64,000 bases of DNA from Arenibacter sp. F20364 (lineage in GTDB: Bacteria; Bacteroidota; Bacteroidia; Flavobacteriales; Flavobacteriaceae): the NCBI RefSeq assembly GCF_023015905.1, contig NZ_JALKBD010000010.1:62001-126000 (forward strand), written 5' to 3'. Position 1 is the stretch's first letter; each line of letters begins with the position of its first letter. Under the pieces are notes generated by a model. The model worked only from the letters and a program-made list of their open reading frames with translations. It was not told the origin of the DNA and did not search any database. A program made the position numbers and the translations under genes. Shown here piece by piece: positions 15,487 to 23,524 of this stretch.

Positions 15487-18240
15487 ATGAATGAAAAAAT
15501 AACAAATAGCGATCTTTTTCAATCTATTTTTAAATCCTCCTTAGCGGGATTGTTTGTGGTGGACCAACTTGGATCTATTCTCACTGCGAACCCGTCGGCA
15601 GAACGTATATTCGGTTATGAAGCAGGGGAGTTGGTGCAGAGCAATATTGATTTGATTCTTCCCGATTGGAATGCCAATGCTTTTTCAGCCCAAATGAATG
15701 AGGTTTTTGTCGGGGACGATCAGTTTTATGGCTGTAGAAAGAACGGTGTAAAATTTCCTATTGATATTAGGATCGTCCCAACTGTGATAAAAGATCAAGG
15801 GGTAAAAGTAATTTTCTGTAAACCGGCAGATATTACTGTATTTGAAAGTGATAGAAAGTTTAGAACATTGATCTCCAATGTATCGGGAATAGTCTATAGC
15901 TCAAATCTTGACAAACCTTGGAACTTTGAATTTATCAGTGAGGCCTGCCTGACAATTAGCGGGTATTCTCCTGAACATTTTTATAATGGCTCAGAACTTA
16001 ACTGGGAATCCTTAGTTTATCCAGAGGATCTGCCCCGGGTTTTGAAAGAGGTAAACAAGGGTATCGCGGATAAAAAACAGTATCAGCTAAGCTATAGGAT
16101 AGTTACTTCAAATAAGGAAATAAAATGGATATGGGAGCAGGTATCCTGTGTTACCAATGAGCAGGGTAATATTCTTAGTTTGGAAGGATTTATGCAGGAT
16201 GTAACGGAGAGCAAGGAAATAGAAATGGCATTGGACAAGGAAAAAAATATGCTCCGTCAGTATTTGGATACCTCCGCCTCCTTGTTTTTGGTCATCAATA
16301 GGGATTATACCGTTCAACTTATCAATAAAAAGACCTGTGAGTTATTAGGGTTTGAAAGGAATGAAATTTTACACAGGAACTGGTTTACAGGGTTTATTCC
16401 CCAAAGGGAAAGAAAGGATCTAATGGGACTTTTCGATGATATTTTTGAGGATAGGGTTCAACCTCCAGACTTTTATGAAAACCATATTTTAACCAAAGAT
16501 GGGAAAGAGCGACTTATTCGATGGCGGAATGCTACTTTACGTAATGACAAGAATCAAATTATCGGGGTTGTAAGTTCCGGGGTAGATGTTACGGATACCA
16601 AGTGGCTGCAGGATACCCTGAATATCAGGAATAGGGCTCTGGAACTTGCAGGTAATGGCATCATCATTGTAGACGCCCAAGATCCAAAACTCCCTATTGT
16701 TTATAGCAATAGGTCCTTCACCAAAATAACCGGTTATAGCAATGATGAGGCTCTAGGAAGAAATTGCAGATTTTTACAAAATGAAGATCGGGACCAACCT
16801 GAAATTGCAATCTTGGCCGAGGCAATTGAACGTGGTGAAACTTGTAAGGTTCTACTCCGAAATTATCGTAAGGACGGGACGCTTTTTTGGAACGATCTGG
16901 CCATTACGCCCTTATATGATAAAGATCAAAAATTGACACATTTTATTGGGGTTCTGAACGACGTGACCGAAATCCAGGATGCCAAGAAAAAAATGGAGGA
17001 ATATGCCTTTGTATTGGAAGACAAAGTTGAAGAACGGACTAGGGAGGTACAAACTACGGTAGAGAAACTGGTATCGACCAATTTAAATCTGGAAGATCAA
17101 ATGATCGAGACCCAAAGAGCTCAAAGGAAGGCAAATCTCAGTAGGGCATTGTTTACTGCCATAGCACATAATTTTCCCAATGGGGTCATCATGGTATTTA
17201 ATTCCGATTATGAATTGGTTTATGTGGAAGGGGAGGAAATGGACCGAATCAATTTTAAAAAGTCAGATTATGAAGGAATTCCCATAGATGACATCCCTGT
17301 TTTTTCAAAAATACAGATCAAAAAAATAAAATCGGATATTCGAAAAACACTAAGGGGGAGCAATATTTCTTTTGAAGTAGATTTTCATGATCAATGCTAT
17401 GCTGTTAATTCTACACCGCTCTATTCTGATGAAAAGAAAATAATGTGGGCCCTATTTGTTTACAATAATGTTACTGAACAGAAGAAGATACAGCATAAAC
17501 TGGAAAAGACGGTTCTGGTGGAAAAGGAACTAAATGAGTTAAAATCCCGTTTTATTTCCATGGCCTCGCATGAATTCCGAACTCCGCTCAGTGCCATACT
17601 TTCTTCTGCAATCCTGATAGGAAAACAAAATGAGCCAGGTAAGGAGGATAGGAGAATGAAACATGTCTCCAGAATAAGGACCAATGTGAAAGATCTGGTT
17701 GTTATTCTTAACGATTTTCTATCCTTGAGCAAGTTGGAAGAGGGCAAAGTACAAGTAAAACCACAGTCTTTTGAATTGGTACAATTTGTAAAAATGTTGA
17801 TGGATGAAATGGAGCCAAACAAAAAAGCTGGTCAGGACATTGTTTTAAAGTATTCCCAACCCTCTATAACGGTTTGTCTTGACCCCAAACTATTGAACCA
17901 CATCCTAATAAATCTTCTCTCCAATGCTATCAAGTACTCTGAGGAGCAACAAGAGATTATTATTGAAATTAAGGTGAACGGAAAGGTCTTGACTATAAAA
18001 ATCAAGGATAATGGCATCGGTATACCTAAAAAGGAACAAAATAAAATATTCAGCCGCTTTTTTCGTGCAGAAAACGCCACCAACTTTCAGGGTACGGGTC
18101 TTGGACTCCATATTGTTAAACAGTATACGGAGCTTTTGCGCGGTGGAGTAAGCTTCAAAAGTGAAGAGGGTTTAGGTAGCACCTTCAGTCTAAAACTGCC
18201 TATAAATATGAACGAATATGAAAAGAATTCTATTAATTGA
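15487..18240 (+). CDS. Multi-PAS sensor histidine kinase with a LOV photoreceptor domain
   Basis: The 917-residue protein has no membrane segment. It has three PAS domains (about 10-120, 122-245, 255-375), a LOV domain (about 385-497), a coiled coil (500-550), a fifth PAS-like domain (about 552-670), HisKA with His695 in ASHEFRTP, and HATPase_c (N box NLLSNAIKYS, DNGIGIP, GTGLGLH). The LOV core GRNCRFLQ carries the flavin-adduct cysteine Cys427; other FMN contacts Gln431, Asn459 (NYRKDGT) and Asn469 (FWN) are present. The usual Gln in FIGVQ is Leu490. It overlaps the response-regulator gene by 23 nt, so the two form a cognate pair. It likely senses blue light or redox state; other ligands may act through the remaining PAS domains. 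Confidence 0.92.
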   Translation: MNEKITNSDLFQSIFKSSLAGLFVVDQLGSILTANPSAERIFGYEAGELVQSNIDLILPDWNANAFSAQMNEVFVGDDQFYGCRKNGVKFPIDIRIVPTVIKDQGVKVIFCKPADITVFESDRKFRTLISNVSGIVYSSNLDKPWNFEFISEACLTISGYSPEHFYNGSELNWESLVYPEDLPRVLKEVNKGIADKKQYQLSYRIVTSNKEIKWIWEQVSCVTNEQGNILSLEGFMQDVTESKEIEMALDKEKNMLRQYLDTSASLFLVINRDYTVQLINKKTCELLGFERNEILHRNWFTGFIPQRERKDLMGLFDDIFEDRVQPPDFYENHILTKDGKERLIRWRNATLRNDKNQIIGVVSSGVDVTDTKWLQDTLNIRNRALELAGNGIIIVDAQDPKLPIVYSNRSFTKITGYSNDEALGRNCRFLQNEDRDQPEIAILAEAIERGETCKVLLRNYRKDGTLFWNDLAITPLYDKDQKLTHFIGVLNDVTEIQDAKKKMEEYAFVLEDKVEERTREVQTTVEKLVSTNLNLEDQMIETQRAQRKANLSRALFTAIAHNFPNGVIMVFNSDYELVYVEGEEMDRINFKKSDYEGIPIDDIPVFSKIQIKKIKSDIRKTLRGSNISFEVDFHDQCYAVNSTPLYSDEKKIMWALFVYNNVTEQKKIQHKLEKTVLVEKELNELKSRFISMASHEFRTPLSAILSSAILIGKQNEPGKEDRRMKHVSRIRTNVKDLVVILNDFLSLSKLEEGKVQVKPQSFELVQFVKMLMDEMEPNKKAGQDIVLKYSQPSITVCLDPKLLNHILINLLSNAIKYSEEQQEIIIEIKVNGKVLTIKIKDNGIGIPKKEQNKIFSRFFRAENATNFQGTGLGLHIVKQYTELLRGGVSFKSEEGLGSTFSLKLPINMNEYEKNSIN

Positions 18241-19285
18241 AGATAACAAGGATGTAAGGGAAAATACAGCGGACATACTGGAATTGGCCAATTACGAGGT
18301 AGCTGCCGCCGAGAATGGAAAAGTAGGGGTAGAACTTGCGGAAAAATTTAGGCCAGACGTGATCATATGTGATATAATGATGCCTGAACTGGACGGATAT
18401 GGGGTATTGGAAATATTGGGCAAAAACAGTACAACCGCTAGCATACCCTTTATATTTTTGACGGCAAAAACCGATAGGGCAGAGGTGAGACTGGGAATGA
18501 ATTTGGGGGCGGACGATTATCTCACCAAGCCATTTGAGGAAAAAGAATTGCTTGAAGCTATTTCCTCCCGTTTACGAAAGAGCGATTTTCTTAAAAAAGA
18601 GATTGCCAAAAACATGGAAGGACTCAATAAATTTATGGACGAGGCCTCCCAATACGACGATATGAGGAGTCTTTCCAAGGATTACCCCCTTAAGAAATAC
18701 AATAAAAAGGATATAATTTTCTGGGAAGGTGATAACGCAAATTCTTTGTATTTCATTGAACAAGGCAGTGTTAAGACCTATAAAAGCACGGAATCCGGAA
18801 AGGAATTTGTAACAGGAATATTTGGTCCTGGAGATTTTGTTGGGCAACTTTCCTTATTGAATTCCAATGAAGTTTATGTTGAAAATGCCACTGTGTTGGA
18901 AGATTCCGAAATGTGCACCATACCTAAGAAGGATTTTACCAAATTAATTTATGGCAACTCTGTCGTTTCACAGAAATTTATTGGAATGATATCGAATAAT
19001 CTTATGCACCTACAGGAACAATTGGTGGATATGGCATTTGCCTCGGTAAGGCAAAGGGCAGCAAAGGCCCTGTTGGAACTTTATGATAAAAATGTTATAC
19101 ACGACAAACCCAATGGAGGAATAGGAATACCGAGGGAGGATTTCGCTGGTATGATAGGTACCGCAACGGAAACCGCAATCCGGGCATTATCGGATTTTAA
19201 GGACGAAGGGCTGATCGCCACCGATCATGGAAGAAGGATCATTATTTTAAATGAAAAGGGACTAAGGGAAGTAGCGGATTTCTAA
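18218..19285 (+). CDS. Response regulator fused to a CRP/FNR-type transcription factor
   Basis: The 355-residue protein has an N-terminal receiver domain (phospho-acceptor Asp52 in CDIMMPE, acidic pair near 8-9, Lys104 in LTKPF). A linker helix, a cyclic-nucleotide-binding-like beta barrel (about 160-270) and a CRP-type winged helix (about 285-350) follow. The recognition helix reads TATETAIRALSDF: its Glu and Arg occupy the positions of FNR Glu209 and Arg213, which contact the GA of TTGAT. No FNR-like cysteine cluster is present. This fits the TGAY-N4-RTCA sites found across the window. It is translationally coupled to the kinase. Confidence 0.93.
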   Translation: MKRILLIEDNKDVRENTADILELANYEVAAAENGKVGVELAEKFRPDVIICDIMMPELDGYGVLEILGKNSTTASIPFIFLTAKTDRAEVRLGMNLGADDYLTKPFEEKELLEAISSRLRKSDFLKKEIAKNMEGLNKFMDEASQYDDMRSLSKDYPLKKYNKKDIIFWEGDNANSLYFIEQGSVKTYKSTESGKEFVTGIFGPGDFVGQLSLLNSNEVYVENATVLEDSEMCTIPKKDFTKLIYGNSVVSQKFIGMISNNLMHLQEQLVDMAFASVRQRAAKALLELYDKNVIHDKPNGGIGIPREDFAGMIGTATETAIRALSDFKDEGLIATDHGRRIIILNEKGLREVADF

Positions 19286-19320
19286 GCTTGTCATGGGGGA
19301 TAAGCTTAAAAAATACGTTG

Positions 19321-19539
19321 TTACCTTCTGCTAAATATGGACTTTAGCTTCCTAATTGCATAGATCAATAGCATTTGTTGAATGCTACCTTTTAGGTTTC
19401 CTGCCAGTTGTAGTGGTCTTAGATTGGCCTTTACTTGGTTGATATTAAGTTTAAGGCTTTCAATTTCAATTTTACGCTGTAATTTCAAAATCGTTAGCCT
19501 TTCATCAATTTCTTTAAAAGAGTTGTATTGCTTCCCCAT
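19321..19539 (-). CDS. Small basic helical protein (DUF6327-like), third gene of the YtxH operon
   Basis: The 72-residue protein starts at ATG 19539 (MGKQYNSFKEIDERLTILK). It is a lysine-rich helix followed by a short C-terminal hydrophobic part (IQQMLLIYAIRKL). The frame continues upstream, inside the holin-like gene, but this start lies 4 nt after that gene's stop, as expected in an operon. It resembles the small proteins that accompany YtxH and holin genes in Bacteroidota. Function is unknown. Confidence 0.65.
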   Translation of the reverse strand: MGKQYNSFKEIDERLTILKLQRKIEIESLKLNINQVKANLRPLQLAGNLKGSIQQMLLIYAIRKLKSIFSRR

Positions 19540-19543
19540 AGTC

Positions 19544-19888
19544 TTAATCAAAATAATGTTTGGAAAATTTACGTAGTACTGGCCCATTGAGCCTGTTCCT
19601 AAGAAAATAACAAATAACAGCTATTAGTACATAGCTCATACCAATCAGTAAATACCCAAGGTAAGCGCTTTCCAAGGCTTCGTTCAGGGCATTGGATGCG
19701 GCCCATGATAACAAAACCAATGCAAGTAGGGCCAAGGCCCCAATTAAAAGGGTTTGCGCAAATATGGTAACAAGCTCCATAAGTACTTTAAATATTTTTA
19801 GCTTGGCATACTCCTCGCTATTTTCTAGATAAGACCTTACATCGGCTTCTGCCTCTGTAAGGTCTCTCTTAAGTTCTTCCAAGGCCAT
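19544..19888 (-). CDS. Holin-superfamily-like membrane protein
   Basis: The 114-residue protein has an N-terminal charged coiled helix (1-30), two transmembrane helices (about 38-62 and 75-95), and a basic tail. This layout fits the phage-holin-3_6 (Actinobacteriophage holin) family, which is common in bacterial chromosomes beside YtxH genes and unrelated to lysis. It lies 6 nt after the YtxH gene and 4 nt before the DUF6327-like gene. The inferred role is envelope stress protection. Confidence 0.72.
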   Translation of the reverse strand: MALEELKRDLTEAEADVRSYLENSEEYAKLKIFKVLMELVTIFAQTLLIGALALLALVLLSWAASNALNEALESAYLGYLLIGMSYVLIAVICYFLRNRLNGPVLRKFSKHYFD

Positions 19889-19894
19889 GCTACC

Positions 19895-20224
19895 TTATTT
19901 TTGAAGTTGGGCGTTTTTCTTTTTTAAGTCTTCCAATTTGCGCTCCAAGGTAGCAATAATGTCATCTGCCTTATAGCTCATAGTGGAGATGGCTTCGTCC
20001 AGTTTTCGGTCAAAGGCATCTTTTTTTTCATTGGCAGTTTTGGTAAGCTCTTCCTTGGCATGGGAGATTCTTTCTGTTAGGTCGTGGGTGGTTTCCCCCA
20101 CCTTTTGCTTTATTTTATGTCTGGTCTCTATGCCCTTATCCGGCGCATATAGAATTCCAATTCCTGCACCTATGGCAGCACCTGTCAATAAAGCTAAAAG
20201 AATATTTCCGTCGTTGTTTGTCAT
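19895..20224 (-). CDS. YtxH domain protein
   Basis: The 109-residue protein has an N-terminal glycine/alanine-rich transmembrane segment (ALLTGAAIGAGIGILYAPDKG) ending in the YAPxxG motif typical of YtxH, then a long charged coiled coil. YtxH proteins are general-stress-induced membrane-anchored proteins in Bacillus and Bacteroidota. It is the first gene of the three-gene operon behind the operator at 20299. Confidence 0.82.
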   Translation of the reverse strand: MTNNDGNILLALLTGAAIGAGIGILYAPDKGIETRHKIKQKVGETTHDLTERISHAKEELTKTANEKKDAFDRKLDEAISTMSYKADDIIATLERKLEDLKKKNAQLQK

Positions 20225-20267
20225 GATTACTGAATTTTTTGATTATTACATATTTTAAAATGATACT

Positions 20268-20341
20268 CAAAAATAAGTCTATTAAAATGGTTTGGAAATG
20301 ATATAAATCATATCATTTTCAGGCTTTAGTTCTTAAATTAG
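20268..20341. promoter_or_regulatory. Bidirectional FNR-like operator between YtxH operon and 20389 gene
   Basis: The operator TGATATAAATCA (20299-20310) is flanked on both sides at 29.5 bp. A perfect TATTTTTG (20275 to 20268, minus strand) serves the YtxH operon, and TAAATTAG (20334-20341, one mismatch) serves the plus-strand gene at 20389. Confidence 0.7.
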
Positions 20342-20388
20342 GGAAGGACAAATATACCAACCTAGCCATTTCATCATTTTTGTGTCAA

Positions 20389-20880
20389 ATGAATACTAGG
20401 GTCAATAAAGCGGTGTATAATTTTATTTTGAGGGATTATGAGCATCTAAAGATGTTGCGTAAGGCCATTGAAATTATTCTTGATGAAGATATGGAAAGAC
20501 CGCAAATATCTGTCCTGGGAAAACTTGGAAACAACCTTGTTGCCAAAGGCAAAAGGGATTTTGATCAAGAATCGGAGTTAAAAGCTTATTGGAATAAGGT
20601 TTTAAAAGAAAAGGTAAGTTTTGGCGTATTTCCCCATACAGAGTTTGGAACTCTCTTTATTGCAGGTGCCTTGGCCTCCCAATTCCTAATTGATATATCG
20701 GGAAGACCACTTGGATCTATGTCGGCCGGACCGTATGGAATTTTAAGGGGATTGGGCATAACGGAGGATAAGGTTAATTTTTATCTCAAAGCACTAAAAA
20801 AAGGACACCTACTTCTTTTGGTGCGCCACACTTTGCCGCAAACGCAGCTGATAGAAGAGAAGTTGGAGAAATTAAGTTAA
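20389..20880 (+). CDS. Conserved-type hypothetical protein
   Basis: The 163-residue protein starts at ATG 20389 (MNTRVNKAVYNFILRDYEH); a TTG in frame at 20380 is the other option. There are helical N- and C-terminal parts and a hydrophobic, glycine-rich middle (FGTLFIAGALASQF, SMSAGPYGILRGLG). No family was recognised. The position behind a bidirectional operator makes it a regulon member. It precedes the sigma-like gene, which has its own operator. Confidence 0.65.
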   Translation: MNTRVNKAVYNFILRDYEHLKMLRKAIEIILDEDMERPQISVLGKLGNNLVAKGKRDFDQESELKAYWNKVLKEKVSFGVFPHTEFGTLFIAGALASQFLIDISGRPLGSMSAGPYGILRGLGITEDKVNFYLKALKKGHLLLLVRHTLPQTQLIEEKLEKLS

Positions 20881-20941
20881 GTGCCAGGGAACTTCTAGGA
20901 TTACTATCAAGATTTCTTTATCCGGATCGATTAGGGATAGA

Positions 20942-20984
20942 TGATTTAAATCATTTTTTTAGAAGAAGGAAGTTGGCATTTTTG
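20942..20984 (+). promoter_or_regulatory. FNR-like operator and -7 element for the sigma-like gene
   Basis: The operator TGATTTAAATCA (20942-20953) is a perfect palindrome. The -7 element CATTTTTG (20977-20984) differs from TAnnTTTG by its first base, at exactly 29.5 bp. The ATG at 21018 is about 30 nt downstream of the expected start. Confidence 0.65.
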
Positions 20985-21017
20985 AAGTACATCAATTTAA
21001 ACAAAATAATATAAGGT

Positions 21018-21785
21018 ATGAAAGAGTCAGTAAATATATTTCAAAGTCAAAGGGAGTTTCACGTGTTTGTAGCCAATTCCTTTTCTGATTTAACGCGGTT
21101 AAAAAATGAGGGAGACCTTAAGGCATTCAATGAGTTACTGTTAAAGGCCATGCCCGAAGTTAGGCGATATGTCCAAAAAAACCTCAACCGGGCCGTGGTA
21201 AAGGGCAAGATTGATAGGAACAGGTATAGGACAGACGATATTATTGATCAGCTATTTATAGAGGTATATGACCATTTGGATGAGATAAATAATAAAAATG
21301 AGCTGCATCCATGGATGTTCAAGAAAGTGGATGAATTGCTGGAGACAATCTTTGTGGAGGAAGAATTTGATGCCTTGTTCCTTGAAAATATAGATGCCTA
21401 CTCCAAACCTGAATGGGAAAGCATGCAGGAAAAATTCACTACGGATGGAGACGGGGATTTAATTATGAACGAAGAATTGGATGATATTTCCTATGCCAAG
21501 GATGACTATGTACTAAACCATATTTTTGTTGGGGATGACGATCAAAAAGTATTACTCCAATTGGACAAGGAATTGGGAGCGGAGAACATTAGAAAACACT
21601 CAGAAATGGTCCTATATCATATGCCCAAGCAAATGCGAAGGGTATTTGAACTGTTTACGGAACATCAATTTGATATAGCGGAAATTGCCAAAATACACAA
21701 TAGTACCGTTCAAGAAATAGAATCGATTTTGAAGACTGCCAGGAAAAGTCTAAGGACCAGCTTCATCAAGAGATATTTGGACTAA
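21018..21785 (+). CDS. Sigma-70-like protein with a long acidic insert
   Basis: The 255-residue protein has an N-terminal part (about 25-110) resembling sigma region 2 (LKAFNELLLKAMPEVRRYV, then DDIIDQLFIEVYDHL). The C-terminal 60 residues resemble region 4 (MPKQMRRVFELFTEHQFDI, then AEIAKIHNSTVQEIESIL). Between them is an acidic stretch of about 90 residues not usual for ECF factors. It could be an alternative sigma factor or a sigma-derived regulator. It heads a three-gene operon and sits behind its own operator, so a second regulatory tier is possible. Confidence 0.65.
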   Translation: MKESVNIFQSQREFHVFVANSFSDLTRLKNEGDLKAFNELLLKAMPEVRRYVQKNLNRAVVKGKIDRNRYRTDDIIDQLFIEVYDHLDEINNKNELHPWMFKKVDELLETIFVEEEFDALFLENIDAYSKPEWESMQEKFTTDGDGDLIMNEELDDISYAKDDYVLNHIFVGDDDQKVLLQLDKELGAENIRKHSEMVLYHMPKQMRRVFELFTEHQFDIAEIAKIHNSTVQEIESILKTARKSLRTSFIKRYLD

Positions 21786-21812
21786 TAACTGTGAATTTTA
21801 ATTTATGGAACT

Positions 21813-22208
21813 ATGAACACTGGACCAAAGTCAAAAAAAGAAATATTGATAGGTGAAGGGCTGGATGCCTTACACAAGGAAAGTAGGGAATGGTTGAACA
21901 TCATTGCCTTTTGGAAGGACGAAGCTAGGTTCTTTACAGATTTGCTGGATAAGGAACAGGTAAAAGCTTCGGAATACGGACAGATGTTACAATATCTGGA
22001 CAAGATTCACGAAACCTTATTTGATTATTTGGCAGAGGATATTGTAGCCCATGAAAGTCTATTGTCCCGTTTACTAAAGGGGGAGAAAGGACTATCCGAT
22101 CAGGATTTCCGGGAAAAACATTCAAATATCAGGGACCAAATGGATTTGTTTACCAAAGACTTTATGGAATTTAAAAAAATGGTTTTTGGGTATGCCAAGA
22201 AATTATGA
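21813..22208 (+). CDS. Helical hypothetical protein, relative of the 25213 gene
   Basis: The 131-residue all-helical protein has the signature W....FWKDE..FF..LL near the start, an HES motif near the middle, and an EFKK..F.YAKKL ending. A similar pattern (W....FWQDE..F...L, HES, EFRKK) is found in the protein at 25213, so the two appear to be diverged paralogs. No metal-site or enzymatic motif is certain. The gap to the sigma-like gene is 27 nt, so it is probably co-transcribed. Confidence 0.65.
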   Translation: MNTGPKSKKEILIGEGLDALHKESREWLNIIAFWKDEARFFTDLLDKEQVKASEYGQMLQYLDKIHETLFDYLAEDIVAHESLLSRLLKGEKGLSDQDFREKHSNIRDQMDLFTKDFMEFKKMVFGYAKKL

Positions 22209-22259
22209 TTATACCTTAGTACCATGAAAAGTTGAAAGAATAATAAAGAACTGAAAGTT

Positions 22260-22625
22260 ATGGAAATTTCAATTTACACTTCGGAGAATAGGAAAATGGA
22301 TAGTATTGCCAATTTTTTGGAATTCTACTATAGCTTTCGGTTGAAACATCTGGCCAGTGATTTGTTGGAACAAGGTTTATCGCCCAATCAAATTACGGAG
22401 GCTGTGGTCAAGGCCATGAGCGTAGGGAAATCTTCCGGTTTGGATATGGACCAACATTTTAGGCCGGTTTTCACCGGAATCCAAAAGCAAGTTGTGAGCG
22501 ACTGCAAGTTGTCACATTTGGCCTATGGTTTGGTGCTTATGAACGCGGACTCTGAACTCCAGGTCGTAGGTGATTTTCAGATTAGCGTCCTACAGGAATA
22601 TATAGGCCACTACGGATCTTTTTAG
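22260..22625 (+). CDS. Hypothetical protein, last gene of the sigma-like operon
   Basis: The 121-residue mixed helix/strand protein was not recognised. An in-frame ATG 12 codons in (MDSIANFLEFYY) is an alternative start. The 51-nt gap after the previous gene suggests the same operon. Its TAG stop interleaves with the stop of the convergent exonuclease gene. Confidence 0.55.
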   Translation: MEISIYTSENRKMDSIANFLEFYYSFRLKHLASDLLEQGLSPNQITEAVVKAMSVGKSSGLDMDQHFRPVFTGIQKQVVSDCKLSHLAYGLVLMNADSELQVVGDFQISVLQEYIGHYGSF

Positions 22626-23386
22626 AATTCGATGTCCAAAGAGATGGGACAGTGGTCGGAACCAAAATAATCCGATAGGATATCTACAGACTTTATACGG
22701 TCTACCAAAGACTTGCTTACCAAGAAATAATCTATACGCCAGCCGGTATTTCTTTCCCGCGACTTAAAGCGGTAGCTCCAATAGGTATATGCCACGGTAT
22801 CTGGATGAAAATGCCGAAACGAATCCACAAAACCAGATTTGACAAAATTGTCCATTCCGTCAATTTCAATTTGGGTGTATCCTGCAGTTTTATTATAGTT
22901 GCTTTTATCGTTCTTAAGGTCCATTGCCCTATGGGCCACGTTAAAGTCCCCGCAAGCAATTACAGGTTTTGTCTTTTCAAGGTTTTTGAGATAGTTCAGA
23001 AAATCGACATCCCATTGTTTACGGTAGTCCAGTCGGTCCAATTGCTGTCCGGAATTGGGTACGTATACGTTTACCAAATAAAAGTCATTATACTCGGCGC
23101 ATAGTATTCTACCTTCGCTATCGTGCTCCGTTACCTGCATATCCCTGGTTACGGCAAGAGGTTCGGTTTTACTGATGAGTGCGGTTCCGGAATATCCCTT
23201 CTTATCTGCAGAATTGGAATGCATGGTATAATGTTCCATTGCCGAAAGTGTCTCCTCTACCTCGTGGTCCTGTGCCTTGGTCTCTTGAAGACATAGAATA
23301 TCAGGGGCCATTTTATTTACGGATTCGAAAAAATCTTTTTTGGCAACGGCCCTAATGCCATTGACATTCCATGAAATTATTCTCAT
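22622..23386 (-). CDS. xth: Exodeoxyribonuclease III
   Basis: The 254-residue protein of the exonuclease-endonuclease-phosphatase fold has N-terminal SWNVNGIRA, LQETKAQ (catalytic Glu), NVYVPNSGQ, CGDFNVAH (Asp and Asn) and C-terminal SDHCPI (catalytic Asp-His). It acts as an AP endonuclease and 3'-5' exonuclease in base-excision repair. The gene has no TGAY-N4-RTCA operator in the 138-nt upstream gap, so it may be constitutive. Its stop overlaps the stop of the convergent gene. Confidence 0.93.
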   Translation of the reverse strand: MRIISWNVNGIRAVAKKDFFESVNKMAPDILCLQETKAQDHEVEETLSAMEHYTMHSNSADKKGYSGTALISKTEPLAVTRDMQVTEHDSEGRILCAEYNDFYLVNVYVPNSGQQLDRLDYRKQWDVDFLNYLKNLEKTKPVIACGDFNVAHRAMDLKNDKSNYNKTAGYTQIEIDGMDNFVKSGFVDSFRHFHPDTVAYTYWSYRFKSRERNTGWRIDYFLVSKSLVDRIKSVDILSDYFGSDHCPISLDIEF

Positions 23387-23524
23387 TGTTTGGATTTTAT
23401 TTTGGACAATGCTATGAAAAAAACAATTATGAATAAAGATAATGATTCCGAACTGTTTTTATAAAATGATCACTTAAAGTTTTGCCCATTTTATCATCAT
23501 CTATTGGAAGAAATGGAATAAGGT

